DNA of 51,829 nt from Gammaproteobacteria bacterium (lineage in GTDB: Bacteria; Pseudomonadota; Gammaproteobacteria; JABXHR01): the NCBI GenBank assembly GCA_013373515.1, contig JABXHR010000006.1:1-51829 (forward strand). Reading direction: 5' to 3'. The number at the start of each line of letters is the position of its first letter. The stretch's first letter is position 1. This document shows positions 18,073 through 27,400 of this stretch, in pieces. The translations under genes and the position numbers were made by a program. The notes under the pieces were generated by a model. The model was not told the DNA's origin, made no database searches, and saw only the letters and a program-made list of their open reading frames with translations.

Positions 18073-19476
18073 GTGAGTCAGAGCTTTTTTTGGTACGACT
18101 TAGAGACCTTCGGTCGCGACCCACGCTTCGATCGCATTGCCCAGTTTGCGGGTATTCGCACTGATCTAGATCTCAACATCATCGACGACCCTGTCGAATT
18201 GTTTTGCAGACCAAGCCCAGATTATCTGCCCGATCCGGTCGCATGCACCATTACCGGCATCACACCGCAACACTGCTTAGAAGTCGGTATGAGCGAAGCC
18301 GATTTCGCCGAACGCATTGCGCGCGAACTATCCCAGCCCGGAACCTGCACCGTGGGTTTCAATAGCTTGCGCTTTGATGACGAATTTATCCGTAATCTGT
18401 TTTACAAGAACCTTCTCGATCCCTACGCCCGCGAATGGCAAAACCAAAACAGCCGCTGGGATTTATTAGATGTGGTTCGGGCGTTCAGAGCCCTGCGTCC
18501 GGGCGATATTGTCTGGCCAACCACCGAGGACGGTCGCCCCAGCAACAAACTAGAGTTGCTCTCTGCGGCAAACGGATTGGCACACGATCATGCGCATGAC
18601 GCAGTCAGCGATGTGATTGCCACCATTGAGGTGGCCAAACGCCTAAAACAATCCTCGCCCAAATTATTTGATTACGCGTTTAAGTTGCGCGACAAGCGCG
18701 TGGTGACGGAGATGATGGAGCAATCCTATGGTCGGTTGCTACTTCATGTTTCGGGCCGAGCACCGGCGGCACGCGAGCACACCACCCTCATCAGCCCAAT
18801 TTGCCCGCACCCCTCAGGCCAAGGCGCATGGATTGTGGCCGATGTCTGTGCCGCCCCACAAAGCTGGTGGCATGACGACCCCGAGGTACTGCGCAGTCGA
18901 CTCTATGCAAAAGCCGAGGCACTTGGCGATAGCCCGCGGCCACCAATCAAAGTCCTGCGCGCGAATCGCTGCCCGTTTATCGCTACCCCAAAAGTACTCG
19001 GTGAGCGTGCACAAACACTTGGCATTGATTTGGCCGCCGCAGAATCAAACCTCAATGCATTGCTCGCGCTAAACCCTACCCAATGCCTATCGACAGTCTT
19101 CGATGACCCACCACACAATTCATCGGGAGATGTCGATAGCCGTCTATATGGTGGTTTTATTGGCAAGCGTGATCGGGCGGCGCTGGAGTCAGTGCGCGAA
19201 GCGCTGCTGTTTGAGCCCGTCGATGTCACCTTTGACGACCCTCGCCTCCCAGAGTTAATTTTTCGCTACCGCGCCAAAAACGCACCCGAAATGCTGGGTG
19301 AGCAAGAAATGCAGCGCTGGATGCAACACTGCATAGACAAGCTCAATGGCGACAAGCCCAGCAACCTCACCCTGTGCCAATTCGACGACATTTTGTCGAC
19401 ACTCGACCCGACCGAAAATATTGCAAAAAGCTTAGGTGACTATCGAAACGCACTATGCGAACATTTGGGCTTATGA
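18073..19476 (+). CDS. sbcB: Exodeoxyribonuclease I
   Basis: Processive 3'-5' single-strand DNA exonuclease acting in mismatch repair and recombination. The 467-residue product (E. coli 475) begins FFWYDLETFGRDP, carrying the first two DEDDh acidic residues. It continues with FNSLRFDDEF and HDHAHDAVSDV (catalytic His/Asp), then the SH3-like and helical C-terminal domains. GTG at 18073 is the start, four bases after the yaiL stop. The last 22 bases overlap the bpt start as called. Confidence 0.94.
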   Translation: MSQSFFWYDLETFGRDPRFDRIAQFAGIRTDLDLNIIDDPVELFCRPSPDYLPDPVACTITGITPQHCLEVGMSEADFAERIARELSQPGTCTVGFNSLRFDDEFIRNLFYKNLLDPYAREWQNQNSRWDLLDVVRAFRALRPGDIVWPTTEDGRPSNKLELLSAANGLAHDHAHDAVSDVIATIEVAKRLKQSSPKLFDYAFKLRDKRVVTEMMEQSYGRLLLHVSGRAPAAREHTTLISPICPHPSGQGAWIVADVCAAPQSWWHDDPEVLRSRLYAKAEALGDSPRPPIKVLRANRCPFIATPKVLGERAQTLGIDLAAAESNLNALLALNPTQCLSTVFDDPPHNSSGDVDSRLYGGFIGKRDRAALESVREALLFEPVDVTFDDPRLPELIFRYRAKNAPEMLGEQEMQRWMQHCIDKLNGDKPSNLTLCQFDDILSTLDPTENIAKSLGDYRNALCEHLGL

Positions 19477-20234
19477 ACTCATCGAATTCTTTGCGCTGCT
19501 TTATATCGACGCTAAGCGACTGCGGGTATCTCGCAGATCGCCAGCAGCGCAATTTGGTGGTTGATCCAACCAACCGGCCCTCCGCTGCGGCTTACGAGTA
19601 CCTGGCGCCGCAAGGATTTCGCCGCAACGGCAACCACCTTTACCGCCCCTATTGTCCATCGTGCCAAGCCTGCACACCCGTGCGGATTGTGCTTGATCAT
19701 TTCGTGCCGAGTCGTTCACACAAGCGCAATCTCAAGCGCAACAGTGACCTGAATGTGGCCTTTGAGGCCACATCGTCAGAAGATGAGTTTTACGAACTCT
19801 TTATTCGCTATATCCAGTCCCGTCACGATGAATCCTCAATGAAAGATATGAGTCGCGAGGATTACCGCGCATTTTTGTTTTGCGACTGGATGGGGACACG
19901 ACTGTTGACCACGCGCCTTAATGGCGAGCTGATGAGTGCCACCTTGGTCGACTTCATGCCGCATGGCTTCTCTGCGGTTTACACCTTCTACAAGCCCGAG
20001 GAATCCGCCCGTGGCCTCGGCACCTTCGCCATCCTAAAGATGCTAGAACAGGCCCAAGAGATGGGGCTGCACTACGTGAACTTGGGCTATTGGATCGAGC
20101 AAGCCCCGACCATGAGCTATAAAACCCGTTTCAAAGGAGTTGAGCTAGCCTTCGACGGCCGCTGGGAGCCCTTCGATCCAAACAGACAATACACGCCCGA
20201 CCTGACCACTCAGCAGCTCTCCCCTGAACAATAA
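19455..20234 (+). CDS. bpt: Aspartate/glutamate leucyltransferase Bpt
   Basis: Transfers leucine from Leu-tRNA to N-terminal Asp/Glu, marking proteins for ClpAP degradation (N-degron pathway). The 259-residue product has DCGYLADRQQRN at the N-terminus, the CPSCQAC metal-type cluster, and the C-terminal ARGLGTFAI, LGYWIEQAPTMSYKTRFKG block typical of this family. A downstream ATG at 19473 is an alternative start that would avoid most of the sbcB overlap. The usual partner aat is not present in this window. Confidence 0.92.
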   Translation: MRTFGLMNSSNSLRCFISTLSDCGYLADRQQRNLVVDPTNRPSAAAYEYLAPQGFRRNGNHLYRPYCPSCQACTPVRIVLDHFVPSRSHKRNLKRNSDLNVAFEATSSEDEFYELFIRYIQSRHDESSMKDMSREDYRAFLFCDWMGTRLLTTRLNGELMSATLVDFMPHGFSAVYTFYKPEESARGLGTFAILKMLEQAQEMGLHYVNLGYWIEQAPTMSYKTRFKGVELAFDGRWEPFDPNRQYTPDLTTQQLSPEQ

Positions 20235-20284
20235 ACCGCGCCATCTGAGGTAAGCATCCGTACCGGTCAATCGGTTAACGCCTA

Positions 20285-20614
20285 GTGGGAGTGCAAATAG
20301 TGCGCTGGCTGGGTGCGAGAATGGTCACTGACAACGAAGCCTATTGGGGTAATCGCATGGCAAGCCTAGCATTACGCCAATGGATCAAAGTGCTGTTTGC
20401 ACGCGAGACACTTGAACGCATTGGCTTGACCACGTGGAGCGGCAACCCCCGCATGATGGCACTCGCCGCCAAGCTCGGCTTTAAGCTAGAGGGCCAGCTT
20501 CGCAAAGTTCGTTATCACAACGGGCAATACTACGACGCCATCCGCTACGGTGTACTAAGATCAGAGTGGGCAGCACAAAATCAACCCATCGATCCAGCTG
20601 CCGATAACCAATAA
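20285..20614 (+). pseudogene. GNAT acetyltransferase remnant (C-terminal part)
   Basis: A 109-residue frame from GTG at 20285 matches only the C-terminal half of a RimL-type GNAT domain: AYWGNRMASLALRQW (acetyl-CoA motif A region), IGLTTWSGNPRMMALAAKLGF and GQLRKVRYHNGQYYDAI. The first 70-90 residues of a normal ~170-residue enzyme are absent. The upstream 50 bases and the end of bpt do not supply them in any frame. It is most simply a truncated, probably non-functional copy, although the reading frame of the remainder is intact. Confidence 0.65.
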
Positions 20615-20640
20615 ACTCTCCGTACAACCCAGATCGGAAT

Positions 20641-21741
20641 ATGGCCGCTGCAAAAAATCCAATCATGATGCCAATTCGCCATGTCCTGCCTGGGACGGTT
20701 GTGCTGATGAGTATTTTCTTGTGCTGTTTATTGCTCAGCAGCGGATTTTTGCAAATCGATGTGGTTTGGCGCTGGTCCGGCGTGGCCACAGACTACGCGG
20801 ACAGTCGGTTTCTACTGAGCATCGATGCCGATTCGTTCAAAACCTCACCCATCCTCAACGCCTACACCAGCATCCAGTTTTGGCTGACGCAATTTGCACT
20901 GTTTAGCCTCACGCTGATCACCCCGCTATTTCGTCCGCGCTATGCTTTGAGCATTTTTTGTGGCTATGCGCTGGTGGTCGGCCTTGCCGCAGTGTGGGTT
21001 TTGCCCAGCATCGTCTATCAAGCCTATGTGTGCTTAACGCTGGTCGCCGCTGGCTATGGGTTGTTTTTCTTGGTCTCGGAGGCGCGTGAAAAGCACCTAT
21101 TGACCCTGCTGTTCTCGCGCTTTGTGCCACCTGCATTGATTCAGCGCTTTAATCTCGACCAGCGTGCTTTTTATCTGGATACCGAACCTAAGCAGCTGAC
21201 GATTTTGTTCTGTGACATTCACAGCTTTACCACCATATCAGAGCGCATGTCACCCGCACTGCTGGCGCAATGGTTAGGCGAATATTTTGAAGTTGTCACC
21301 CAAGTGATCGAACTTAATCACGGCACCATCGACAAATATATGGGCGACAGTGTCATGGCCATTTGGGGCGCACCCGAGAGCCAGCCAAATCATGCCAATC
21401 ACGCACTGAGTGCAGCACACCAAATCATGAGCGAACTGGCATTTTTGAATCGAAAACTCGAAGCCATAGGTCTGCCGCCGGTCAAGGTGGGCGTCGGGGT
21501 AGCCAGCGGCGTTTGCAATGTCGGGATTATGGGCTCGCACGAGCGGCGAAGCTACACGGTGGTCGGCGACGTGGTCAACACCGCCCAGCGCCTCGAAAAA
21601 CTCACCCGCCGCTACAGCACGCCGATTTTGTTCAATGAGACCACTGCAGTGCTCGCTACCGAGTGGCCGAGCCAAGAGCTCGGTTCAGAGTATGTTCGTG
21701 GCCGCAAGCGCTTTGTATCGATTTACAAGCCCAAGTCCTAG
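20641..21741 (+). CDS. Membrane class III adenylate/guanylate cyclase
   Basis: A 366-residue protein with about four hydrophobic segments in the first 150 residues and a C-terminal class III nucleotidyl cyclase domain. The metal aspartates D192 (FCDIHSF) and D236 (KYMGDSVMAIWG) are present, along with the transition-state block VVGDVVNTAQRLEKL. All core residues look intact, so it should be active, probably making cAMP. The N-terminal membrane region may sense a signal but resembles no sensor I can name. The stop is nested with the convergent hisN stop (CTAG at 21738-21741). Confidence 0.88.
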   Translation: MAAAKNPIMMPIRHVLPGTVVLMSIFLCCLLLSSGFLQIDVVWRWSGVATDYADSRFLLSIDADSFKTSPILNAYTSIQFWLTQFALFSLTLITPLFRPRYALSIFCGYALVVGLAAVWVLPSIVYQAYVCLTLVAAGYGLFFLVSEAREKHLLTLLFSRFVPPALIQRFNLDQRAFYLDTEPKQLTILFCDIHSFTTISERMSPALLAQWLGEYFEVVTQVIELNHGTIDKYMGDSVMAIWGAPESQPNHANHALSAAHQIMSELAFLNRKLEAIGLPPVKVGVGVASGVCNVGIMGSHERRSYTVVGDVVNTAQRLEKLTRRYSTPILFNETTAVLATEWPSQELGSEYVRGRKRFVSIYKPKS

Positions 21742-22508
21742 AGTGACCGGCCAATCTCGAGCAGCAACTGATGCAGCTCATCACTATTTGCAGCAGCGAC
21801 CGTTGTGGTATCAAGACCGATATCACCGCCCTTTAGATCGGTCATCACGCCGCCAGCCTCTCGAACAATCACCGTCAACGCAGCAATATCTAATATATTG
21901 ACCTCAGCTTCACAAATCATGTCGATCGACCCGGACGCCAGCAAGTGATAATGCAAAAAATCGCCATAACCGCGATGGCGATGTGCACCACGCATGGTCT
22001 GCGCAAGCTTGGCCAAGGCCGTTGGATTATCGAGCAAGGGATTGAGATTGCCGGTAGACAAGATCGAGCGTGCCAATGGTTTGGCCACGTCCACGCCAAT
22101 ACGCTTGCCATCCATATAAGCGCCCTCGCCTTTGACCGCCCACGCCAGCTGGCCATAAACCGGTGCCGAAGACACGCCAAGCACCAACTCGCCCTTATGC
22201 ATCAACGCAATTTGCGTGGAAAACACGGGATAGTGCCGCACAAAGCTCTTGGTGCCATCAATGGGGTCAATCAGCCATAAATAGTCCGCATCTGGCTGCG
22301 CTTGGCCGAGTTCTTCGCCATAAAAACCATGCTCTGGAAATGCTGCTTCAAGACGCGCACGAATGGCGCGTTCGGAGGCAATATCGACCTCAGTGACGGG
22401 CGAAGCATCCGACTTATACTGCACATCAAATGCACGATCATAGTGTTCGCGGATAATCGCGGCGGCGTCTGCAGCCGCGGCTTTGGCTTGTTCGAGAAAT
22501 TCCTGCAT
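21738..22508 (-). CDS. hisN: Inositol monophosphatase family; histidinol-phosphatase HisN
   Basis: A 256-residue Mg2+/Li+-sensitive phosphatase with GEEL, DPIDGTKSFVRHYPVF and NILDIAALTVIVREAGG, the three metal-binding motifs of the IMPase fold. The TKSFVRHYPVF segment is typical of the HisN branch (histidinol-phosphate phosphatase in histidine synthesis). IMPase or CysQ activity is less likely but cannot be excluded. No other his genes are adjacent. Confidence 0.82.
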   Translation of the reverse strand: MQEFLEQAKAAAADAAAIIREHYDRAFDVQYKSDASPVTEVDIASERAIRARLEAAFPEHGFYGEELGQAQPDADYLWLIDPIDGTKSFVRHYPVFSTQIALMHKGELVLGVSSAPVYGQLAWAVKGEGAYMDGKRIGVDVAKPLARSILSTGNLNPLLDNPTALAKLAQTMRGAHRHRGYGDFLHYHLLASGSIDMICEAEVNILDIAALTVIVREAGGVMTDLKGGDIGLDTTTVAAANSDELHQLLLEIGRSL

Positions 22509-22569
22509 CTTGGCTTTGATTCGATATACAAACCGTGCATTATACCTGCCTTATCTTTTTGTTTTACTT

Positions 22570-24585
22570 ATGTCTGGTTTAAACCCACAGCAACTGCGCG
22601 CCGTGCGCCACACCTCCGGGCCATTATTGGTGCTCGCTGGCGCAGGCAGCGGCAAAACCAGCGTCATCACCCAGAAGATCGCTCATCTGGTGCATCACCA
22701 CCAAATCTCGCCGCGCAATGTGTTTGCCGTGACCTTTACCAACAAAGCCGCCGCCGAGATGCGTGAGCGTGCCGGAAACTTGATGGACAAAGAGCAGGCA
22801 CAGCAGCTCAACGTGTCCACCTTTCACACGCTGGGGCTGCGTTTTCTGGCCGAGGAAGGCAAGCATCTAGGACTGCGCAAGGGCATGACCATCATGGACC
22901 CCACCGACTGCCTTGGGGCGATCAAAACCCTGCGCTCTGAAGACAGCATGCACGGGCCCGGCGAAGACGAGGACATTCGCAATCGCATCTCGATGCTCAA
23001 GAATATGGGCGTCAGTGCCGAGCTAGCGCTCGCCAATGCCGGCGATCTCTCCGAGCAATACATTGCCCGCGTCTATAGCCGCTACGATGAGCTGATTCGC
23101 GCCTACAATGCGGTGGATTTTGACGATCTCATCGTGCTGCCGACCAAACTCCTGCGCGAAAACGCCGACGTGCGCGAGAAGTGGCAAAATCGCGTGCGCT
23201 ATTTGCTAGTCGATGAATATCAAGACACCAATATCACCCAGTACGAGTTGGTGCGGTTGTTGGTCGGCATCCGCGGACAGCTCACCGCCGTGGGCGATGA
23301 TGATCAATCGATCTACGCGTGGCGCGGCGCACGACCAGAAAACTTGGCAGCGCTACAAACCGATTTTCGCAACCTCACGCTAATTAAGCTCGAGCAAAAT
23401 TACCGCTCCACCGAGCGAATCCTGCGCGCGGCCAATGAACTGATCGCCCATAACCCACACGAGTTCAACAAGGCACTGTGGTCCAATAACGGCGAAGGCG
23501 AGCATCTGAAAATCGTTCAGTGCGCCAACGGCCACGACGAGACCGATTGGGTCGCGGCCAGTATTCTCAATCACAAGCTGCGCTATCGCACAAAATTTAA
23601 AGACTACGCGGTGCTGTTTCGCGGCAAACAATTGGTGCGTTCGCTAGAGCGCGCCATGCGCGAGAAGGACATTCCCTATCGCGTGGCGGGCACCCAGTCA
23701 TTTTTTGATCGGCCAGAGGTCAAAGACTGTCTGGCATATCTACGGATCGCGGCCAATCCCGCCGATGACACCGCGCTCTTGCGCGTCATCAATACCCCTA
23801 AGCGGCAAATCGGTTCTGCCACCCTCGAAAAACTCGGTAATTTTGCCCACGAAGTCCACACGAGCCTATTCGAAGCCGCCAAACACCGCGCATGCCGTCA
23901 AGTATTGGGCGACGCCACCTATGAACGCGTGCGCCAGTTTGTGCAGACCATCGACGACATCCGTTACAAGTCATTATCCATGAGTGTGGCGGACGCCATG
24001 GCCAGCATGCTGGAATCCATCGATTATAACGGCTGGATTCGAGAAACCACCGACAGCCAAGCCGCAGGCGATAAGCGTATTGAGAACGTCAACGAACTGC
24101 TAATGTGGATGAAGCGCATCGCCGAAAAATCTCTCGAGAAAGCCACGCTGGAGGGCATCGCCAACCATCTAAGCCTCGTCGATATGCTCGATCGACAAAA
24201 CGACGAAGAGGATAGTGATTCCGTGGCGTTGATGACCCTCCATGCCTCCAAAGGCTTAGAGTTTCCACACGTCACCATTATCGGCTTCGAAGAAGATATC
24301 CTGCCACACCGCAATAGCATCGACCAAGACACCGTCGAAGAAGAGCGCCGCCTTGCATACGTCGGCCTCACCCGAGGGCGCAAAACCGTCACCCTCACCC
24401 ACACTCGCTATCGCACCAAGCTCGGCAAACCCGTGCCCAGCAAAGTCAGCCGTTTTCTCGAAGAGCTGCCGCAGGACGATTTAAAATTCTTGGGCTATGA
24501 CAGCGTCGAGCAAAGCGGCGAAGACAAAAAGCAGAGCGCTCTTGATAACCTTGCTGCAATCGAAGCGCTACTGAATCCAAAATAG
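22570..24585 (+). CDS. rep: ATP-dependent DNA helicase Rep
   Basis: Superfamily 1A 3'-5' helicase that clears proteins ahead of the replication fork. The 671-residue product (E. coli Rep 673) has motif I AGAGSGKTSV, motif Ia FAVTFTNKAA, motif II LLVDEYQDTN, motif III GDDDQSIYAWRGA, motif IV LEQNYRS, motif V LMTLHASKGLEF and motif VI EERRLAYVGLTR. Opening with MSGLNPQQ and the length favour Rep over UvrD. Upstream in-frame starts would overlap hisN and are not conserved. Confidence 0.94.
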   Translation: MSGLNPQQLRAVRHTSGPLLVLAGAGSGKTSVITQKIAHLVHHHQISPRNVFAVTFTNKAAAEMRERAGNLMDKEQAQQLNVSTFHTLGLRFLAEEGKHLGLRKGMTIMDPTDCLGAIKTLRSEDSMHGPGEDEDIRNRISMLKNMGVSAELALANAGDLSEQYIARVYSRYDELIRAYNAVDFDDLIVLPTKLLRENADVREKWQNRVRYLLVDEYQDTNITQYELVRLLVGIRGQLTAVGDDDQSIYAWRGARPENLAALQTDFRNLTLIKLEQNYRSTERILRAANELIAHNPHEFNKALWSNNGEGEHLKIVQCANGHDETDWVAASILNHKLRYRTKFKDYAVLFRGKQLVRSLERAMREKDIPYRVAGTQSFFDRPEVKDCLAYLRIAANPADDTALLRVINTPKRQIGSATLEKLGNFAHEVHTSLFEAAKHRACRQVLGDATYERVRQFVQTIDDIRYKSLSMSVADAMASMLESIDYNGWIRETTDSQAAGDKRIENVNELLMWMKRIAEKSLEKATLEGIANHLSLVDMLDRQNDEEDSDSVALMTLHASKGLEFPHVTIIGFEEDILPHRNSIDQDTVEEERRLAYVGLTRGRKTVTLTHTRYRTKLGKPVPSKVSRFLEELPQDDLKFLGYDSVEQSGEDKKQSALDNLAAIEALLNPK

Positions 24586-24593
24586 GAGCGCAT

Positions 24594-25046
24594 ATGAACT
24601 GGGCCAGCACCGACCCCAAAGCCCTTACCGAAGCCCTTCACAAGGCAATACCGGCTTTCGCCGCCATGCAAGGTGAGATTACTTACATTGATGATGACAC
24701 CGTGCGTATGACCGCGCCGCTGGCCCCTAACAAAAACGTTCACGGCAGCGGCTTTGCCGGTAGCTCGATGTCTTTGCCCTCCGTTGCGGGCTGGGTGATT
24801 GCGCAGCGCATGGCGTTTAATCTGTATGGCGAGCGCGGCATAACAGTACTTCGCAGCTGTAGCGGCGATTTCAGCGCACCGGTCAATGGCCAATTTGAAA
24901 TCGAGGCGTCGCTGGTGAATCAAGAGGCGCGTCGCAACGGCATTGCCATCGAGGTACAAGGCTCCGTCAAGCATGGCGGACACTTGTGCTCATCAGTCAG
25001 CATGCTGTTTCGTGTGCTAGAACAAACGCTTGCTGAGCCAGTGTAA
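24594..25046 (+). CDS. Putative hotdog-fold thioesterase (YiiD C-terminal domain type)
   Basis: A 150-residue protein matching the stand-alone thioesterase domain found at the YiiD C-terminus: an N-terminal IPAFAAMQGEI, NVHGSGFAGSSMSLPSVAGW along the hotdog helix, and CSGDFSAPVNG. It presumably hydrolyses acyl-CoA or another acyl thioester. AGGAG precedes the ATG by six bases, and the gene lies eight bases after rep, so they are co-transcribed. Confidence 0.8.
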   Translation: MNWASTDPKALTEALHKAIPAFAAMQGEITYIDDDTVRMTAPLAPNKNVHGSGFAGSSMSLPSVAGWVIAQRMAFNLYGERGITVLRSCSGDFSAPVNGQFEIEASLVNQEARRNGIAIEVQGSVKHGGHLCSSVSMLFRVLEQTLAEPV

Positions 25047-25162
25047 ATCGGTGCACTAACATCGATTCAGATGTGCACAAGCTTACACGCATGCGGTTTA
25101 TTCACCGAGAACTCACTGCTCGCCAATATGCTTACCCATATGTGCTATGCCGATACTGTTGT

Positions 25163-25171
25163 TGTTATACT
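25163..25171 (+). promoter_or_regulatory. Extended -10 promoter of the GGDEF-EAL gene
   Basis: TGTTATACT, a TG-n-TATACT extended -10 element, lies 88 bases before the TTG start. No good -35 is visible, as is normal for this promoter type. Otherwise I see nothing in the 212-base gap. Confidence 0.4.
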
Positions 25172-25258
25172 CGGGGCAAATAATGATAAGTCGCGGCACC
25201 TCTCGTCTTAACTGCGGATCAATACGACGAAAAGACACCCGCCTTAAAAGGAATTTCC

Positions 25259-27400
25259 TTGCTGACGCTTTTGGTCAATATTTTGATTGCCGGTGTTTAC
25301 CTGTTTGCCCCCATGGCGTGGGTCGATGGCACCTACATAATCGCTGGCATTCTCTCCGCCACCGTCGCCTGTCTGAGTTATCGCCACACAGGCATGATCA
25401 GCGATCGTTTTCGGCTTTTTCAAATCATTATTAGCGCAATTGCAATTGGTGCTTTCTTTGGCACAAACTACCAACTCCAGTCGAACACCGTGAACGATGG
25501 GTTTTATTTCGACATGGTTGGCAATATTTTGATCGGGCCACTTTGCGTCATTTGGCTCATTAAAATTGTTGATACGGGCAATTTTGAGTCCTTTGGTATC
25601 AGCAGTTTTATTCTCTGGATTGGCATTGCGTTTAATGTCTTTTTGCTTGATTTGGCGTTGAGCGAATACTCGCCCCAAAATAACCCACAAAAGCTTGCAC
25701 ATTACTTGAACATCGCAGCGATCATCTCTGTGGGTGCAGCACTGGCATTAGCCATTCAAATTAGAATTCAAGTCAGATTGCCTTTGGCTGCGAAACGCTT
25801 GCTATTGCTGTCGGTCATCTTCTTTTTTGGCCGACTACTCTTGATTCGCATAAACACCATGACCGGGTGGTTAGACGACCAGACATTGGGCCGCGTCAGC
25901 GCAGCACTCTATGCACTGGCCGTCGGTCTAAATCTGATGACGATCAAAAAACTCAAGAGCGCAAATTTTGTCTTTCCGGTCAAAACCAAGTCTACCCGTC
26001 TGGCGTACGCCAGTGGGCTACCCATCCTTCCACTGGCTTTGTGCATTCCACTCAGTGCCCTGACCTGCGAAATTCTTGGTATCTCAATGCCACTCAATCA
26101 ATTGTCCGCAGCGCTCAGCAGCATGCTGGTGCTTTTGGCCGTTATTGCTGTGGTGCTGTGGCAATCGCACAAAATTCAAGATCAAAAACAGCATTTGCAA
26201 ACCCTGTTAGATCAAGATGACTTGACTGGGTTGCTCAGCAGACGCGGCTGGAGTAACGCACTCAACACGATCGACAGAGACCACTGGCTAGTGACCATTG
26301 ATCTGAATCACTTCAAACCGATCAACGATTTACACGGTCACCACTTTGGTGATGAGGTGCTGCGGTGGGTGGCAAGTCTATTGAACGCGAGTCCAAATAT
26401 CACTGCTGCCGCGCGGGTGTCGGGCGACGAGTTTCATTGCATAATGCGCACGGCATCAGTAGAGGTTGACCTTGGCGCACTGAGTCAAAAGTTAAATCAA
26501 CCCTATTGCATACAATCTCGAACGATCAACTTATCGGCAGCGATCGGCGCAGCACAGTATCGACATCAACCGCTGACTGAGTTATCGGCAGAAGCGGATA
26601 CACAAATGTATATCGCCAAGCGCACAGGGGCGCCGTTGAGCTATGCCAGTGCCGCCTCCGCTGCGCACTTCGAGCGAAGTGAGATTTTGGCGGCTCTCGA
26701 CAATGCGCTTTCGACGGGCCACATACTGCTGGCCCAACAGCCGATCGTTGACCTAGTCAGCCGACAGACGCGCGGTCATGAATATCTAATGCGACTTCGC
26801 AGCAAATCGGGACAAATTCTCGTGCCGTCGATGTTTTTGCCCGTGGCACGTGAGGTGGGCTCATTGACGCGATTAACACTGATGATGACCCATCAGATTG
26901 CCGTAAAATGGGACAAACACAGTCCTAATCAAATTCACTTTAACTTGCCGCCAGACTTGGCCATTGAGCCGAAATTACGCGAGAAAATTATCGAGTCGCT
27001 GCCCGAAAACAAGGTGGATCGACATCGCATCACCATTGAGGTCACCGAAGAACGTGACGTCAATCTAGAGGCACTCAGCGAAGCCGTGCAAGACTTCCGC
27101 AACCACGGTTTTAAAGTCGCCATTGATGATTTCGGCCATGCCAATTCATCGCTGGCCCGCTTGGCATCGACAAACTTTGACATCATCAAATTGGATCGAT
27201 CCTTGATATTGGCCAGTGAACGCGGCCAACCGGTCATCTTAGAGAGTGTGATTCGAATCGCCGAAAGGCTCAATACGGAGGTGATTATTGAGGGGATCGA
27301 GACGGTCAAACAGTACCAATTGGCCAAAGACGCCGGCATCTCACTCGGCCAAGGGTATTTGTTCACCGCAGACTGGCAAAAAGCCTCGTTCGCCGATTAA
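25259..27400 (+). CDS. Membrane GGDEF-EAL c-di-GMP signalling protein
   Basis: A 713-residue protein with eight or so membrane segments in the first ~300 residues, then a GGDEF domain (about 320-460) and an EAL domain (about 480-710). The cyclase signature is SGDEF (S388), a form known in active enzymes. The EAL motif reads EYL (E508), but the other phosphodiesterase residues look present (IEVTE, IDDFG, KLDRSL, IIEGIET). Bifunctional or regulated activity is possible. The start is TTG at 25259 after AAAAGGAA. The stop is nested with the convergent aminotransferase stop (TTAA). Confidence 0.88.
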   Translation: MLTLLVNILIAGVYLFAPMAWVDGTYIIAGILSATVACLSYRHTGMISDRFRLFQIIISAIAIGAFFGTNYQLQSNTVNDGFYFDMVGNILIGPLCVIWLIKIVDTGNFESFGISSFILWIGIAFNVFLLDLALSEYSPQNNPQKLAHYLNIAAIISVGAALALAIQIRIQVRLPLAAKRLLLLSVIFFFGRLLLIRINTMTGWLDDQTLGRVSAALYALAVGLNLMTIKKLKSANFVFPVKTKSTRLAYASGLPILPLALCIPLSALTCEILGISMPLNQLSAALSSMLVLLAVIAVVLWQSHKIQDQKQHLQTLLDQDDLTGLLSRRGWSNALNTIDRDHWLVTIDLNHFKPINDLHGHHFGDEVLRWVASLLNASPNITAAARVSGDEFHCIMRTASVEVDLGALSQKLNQPYCIQSRTINLSAAIGAAQYRHQPLTELSAEADTQMYIAKRTGAPLSYASAASAAHFERSEILAALDNALSTGHILLAQQPIVDLVSRQTRGHEYLMRLRSKSGQILVPSMFLPVAREVGSLTRLTLMMTHQIAVKWDKHSPNQIHFNLPPDLAIEPKLREKIIESLPENKVDRHRITIEVTEERDVNLEALSEAVQDFRNHGFKVAIDDFGHANSSLARLASTNFDIIKLDRSLILASERGQPVILESVIRIAERLNTEVIIEGIETVKQYQLAKDAGISLGQGYLFTADWQKASFAD

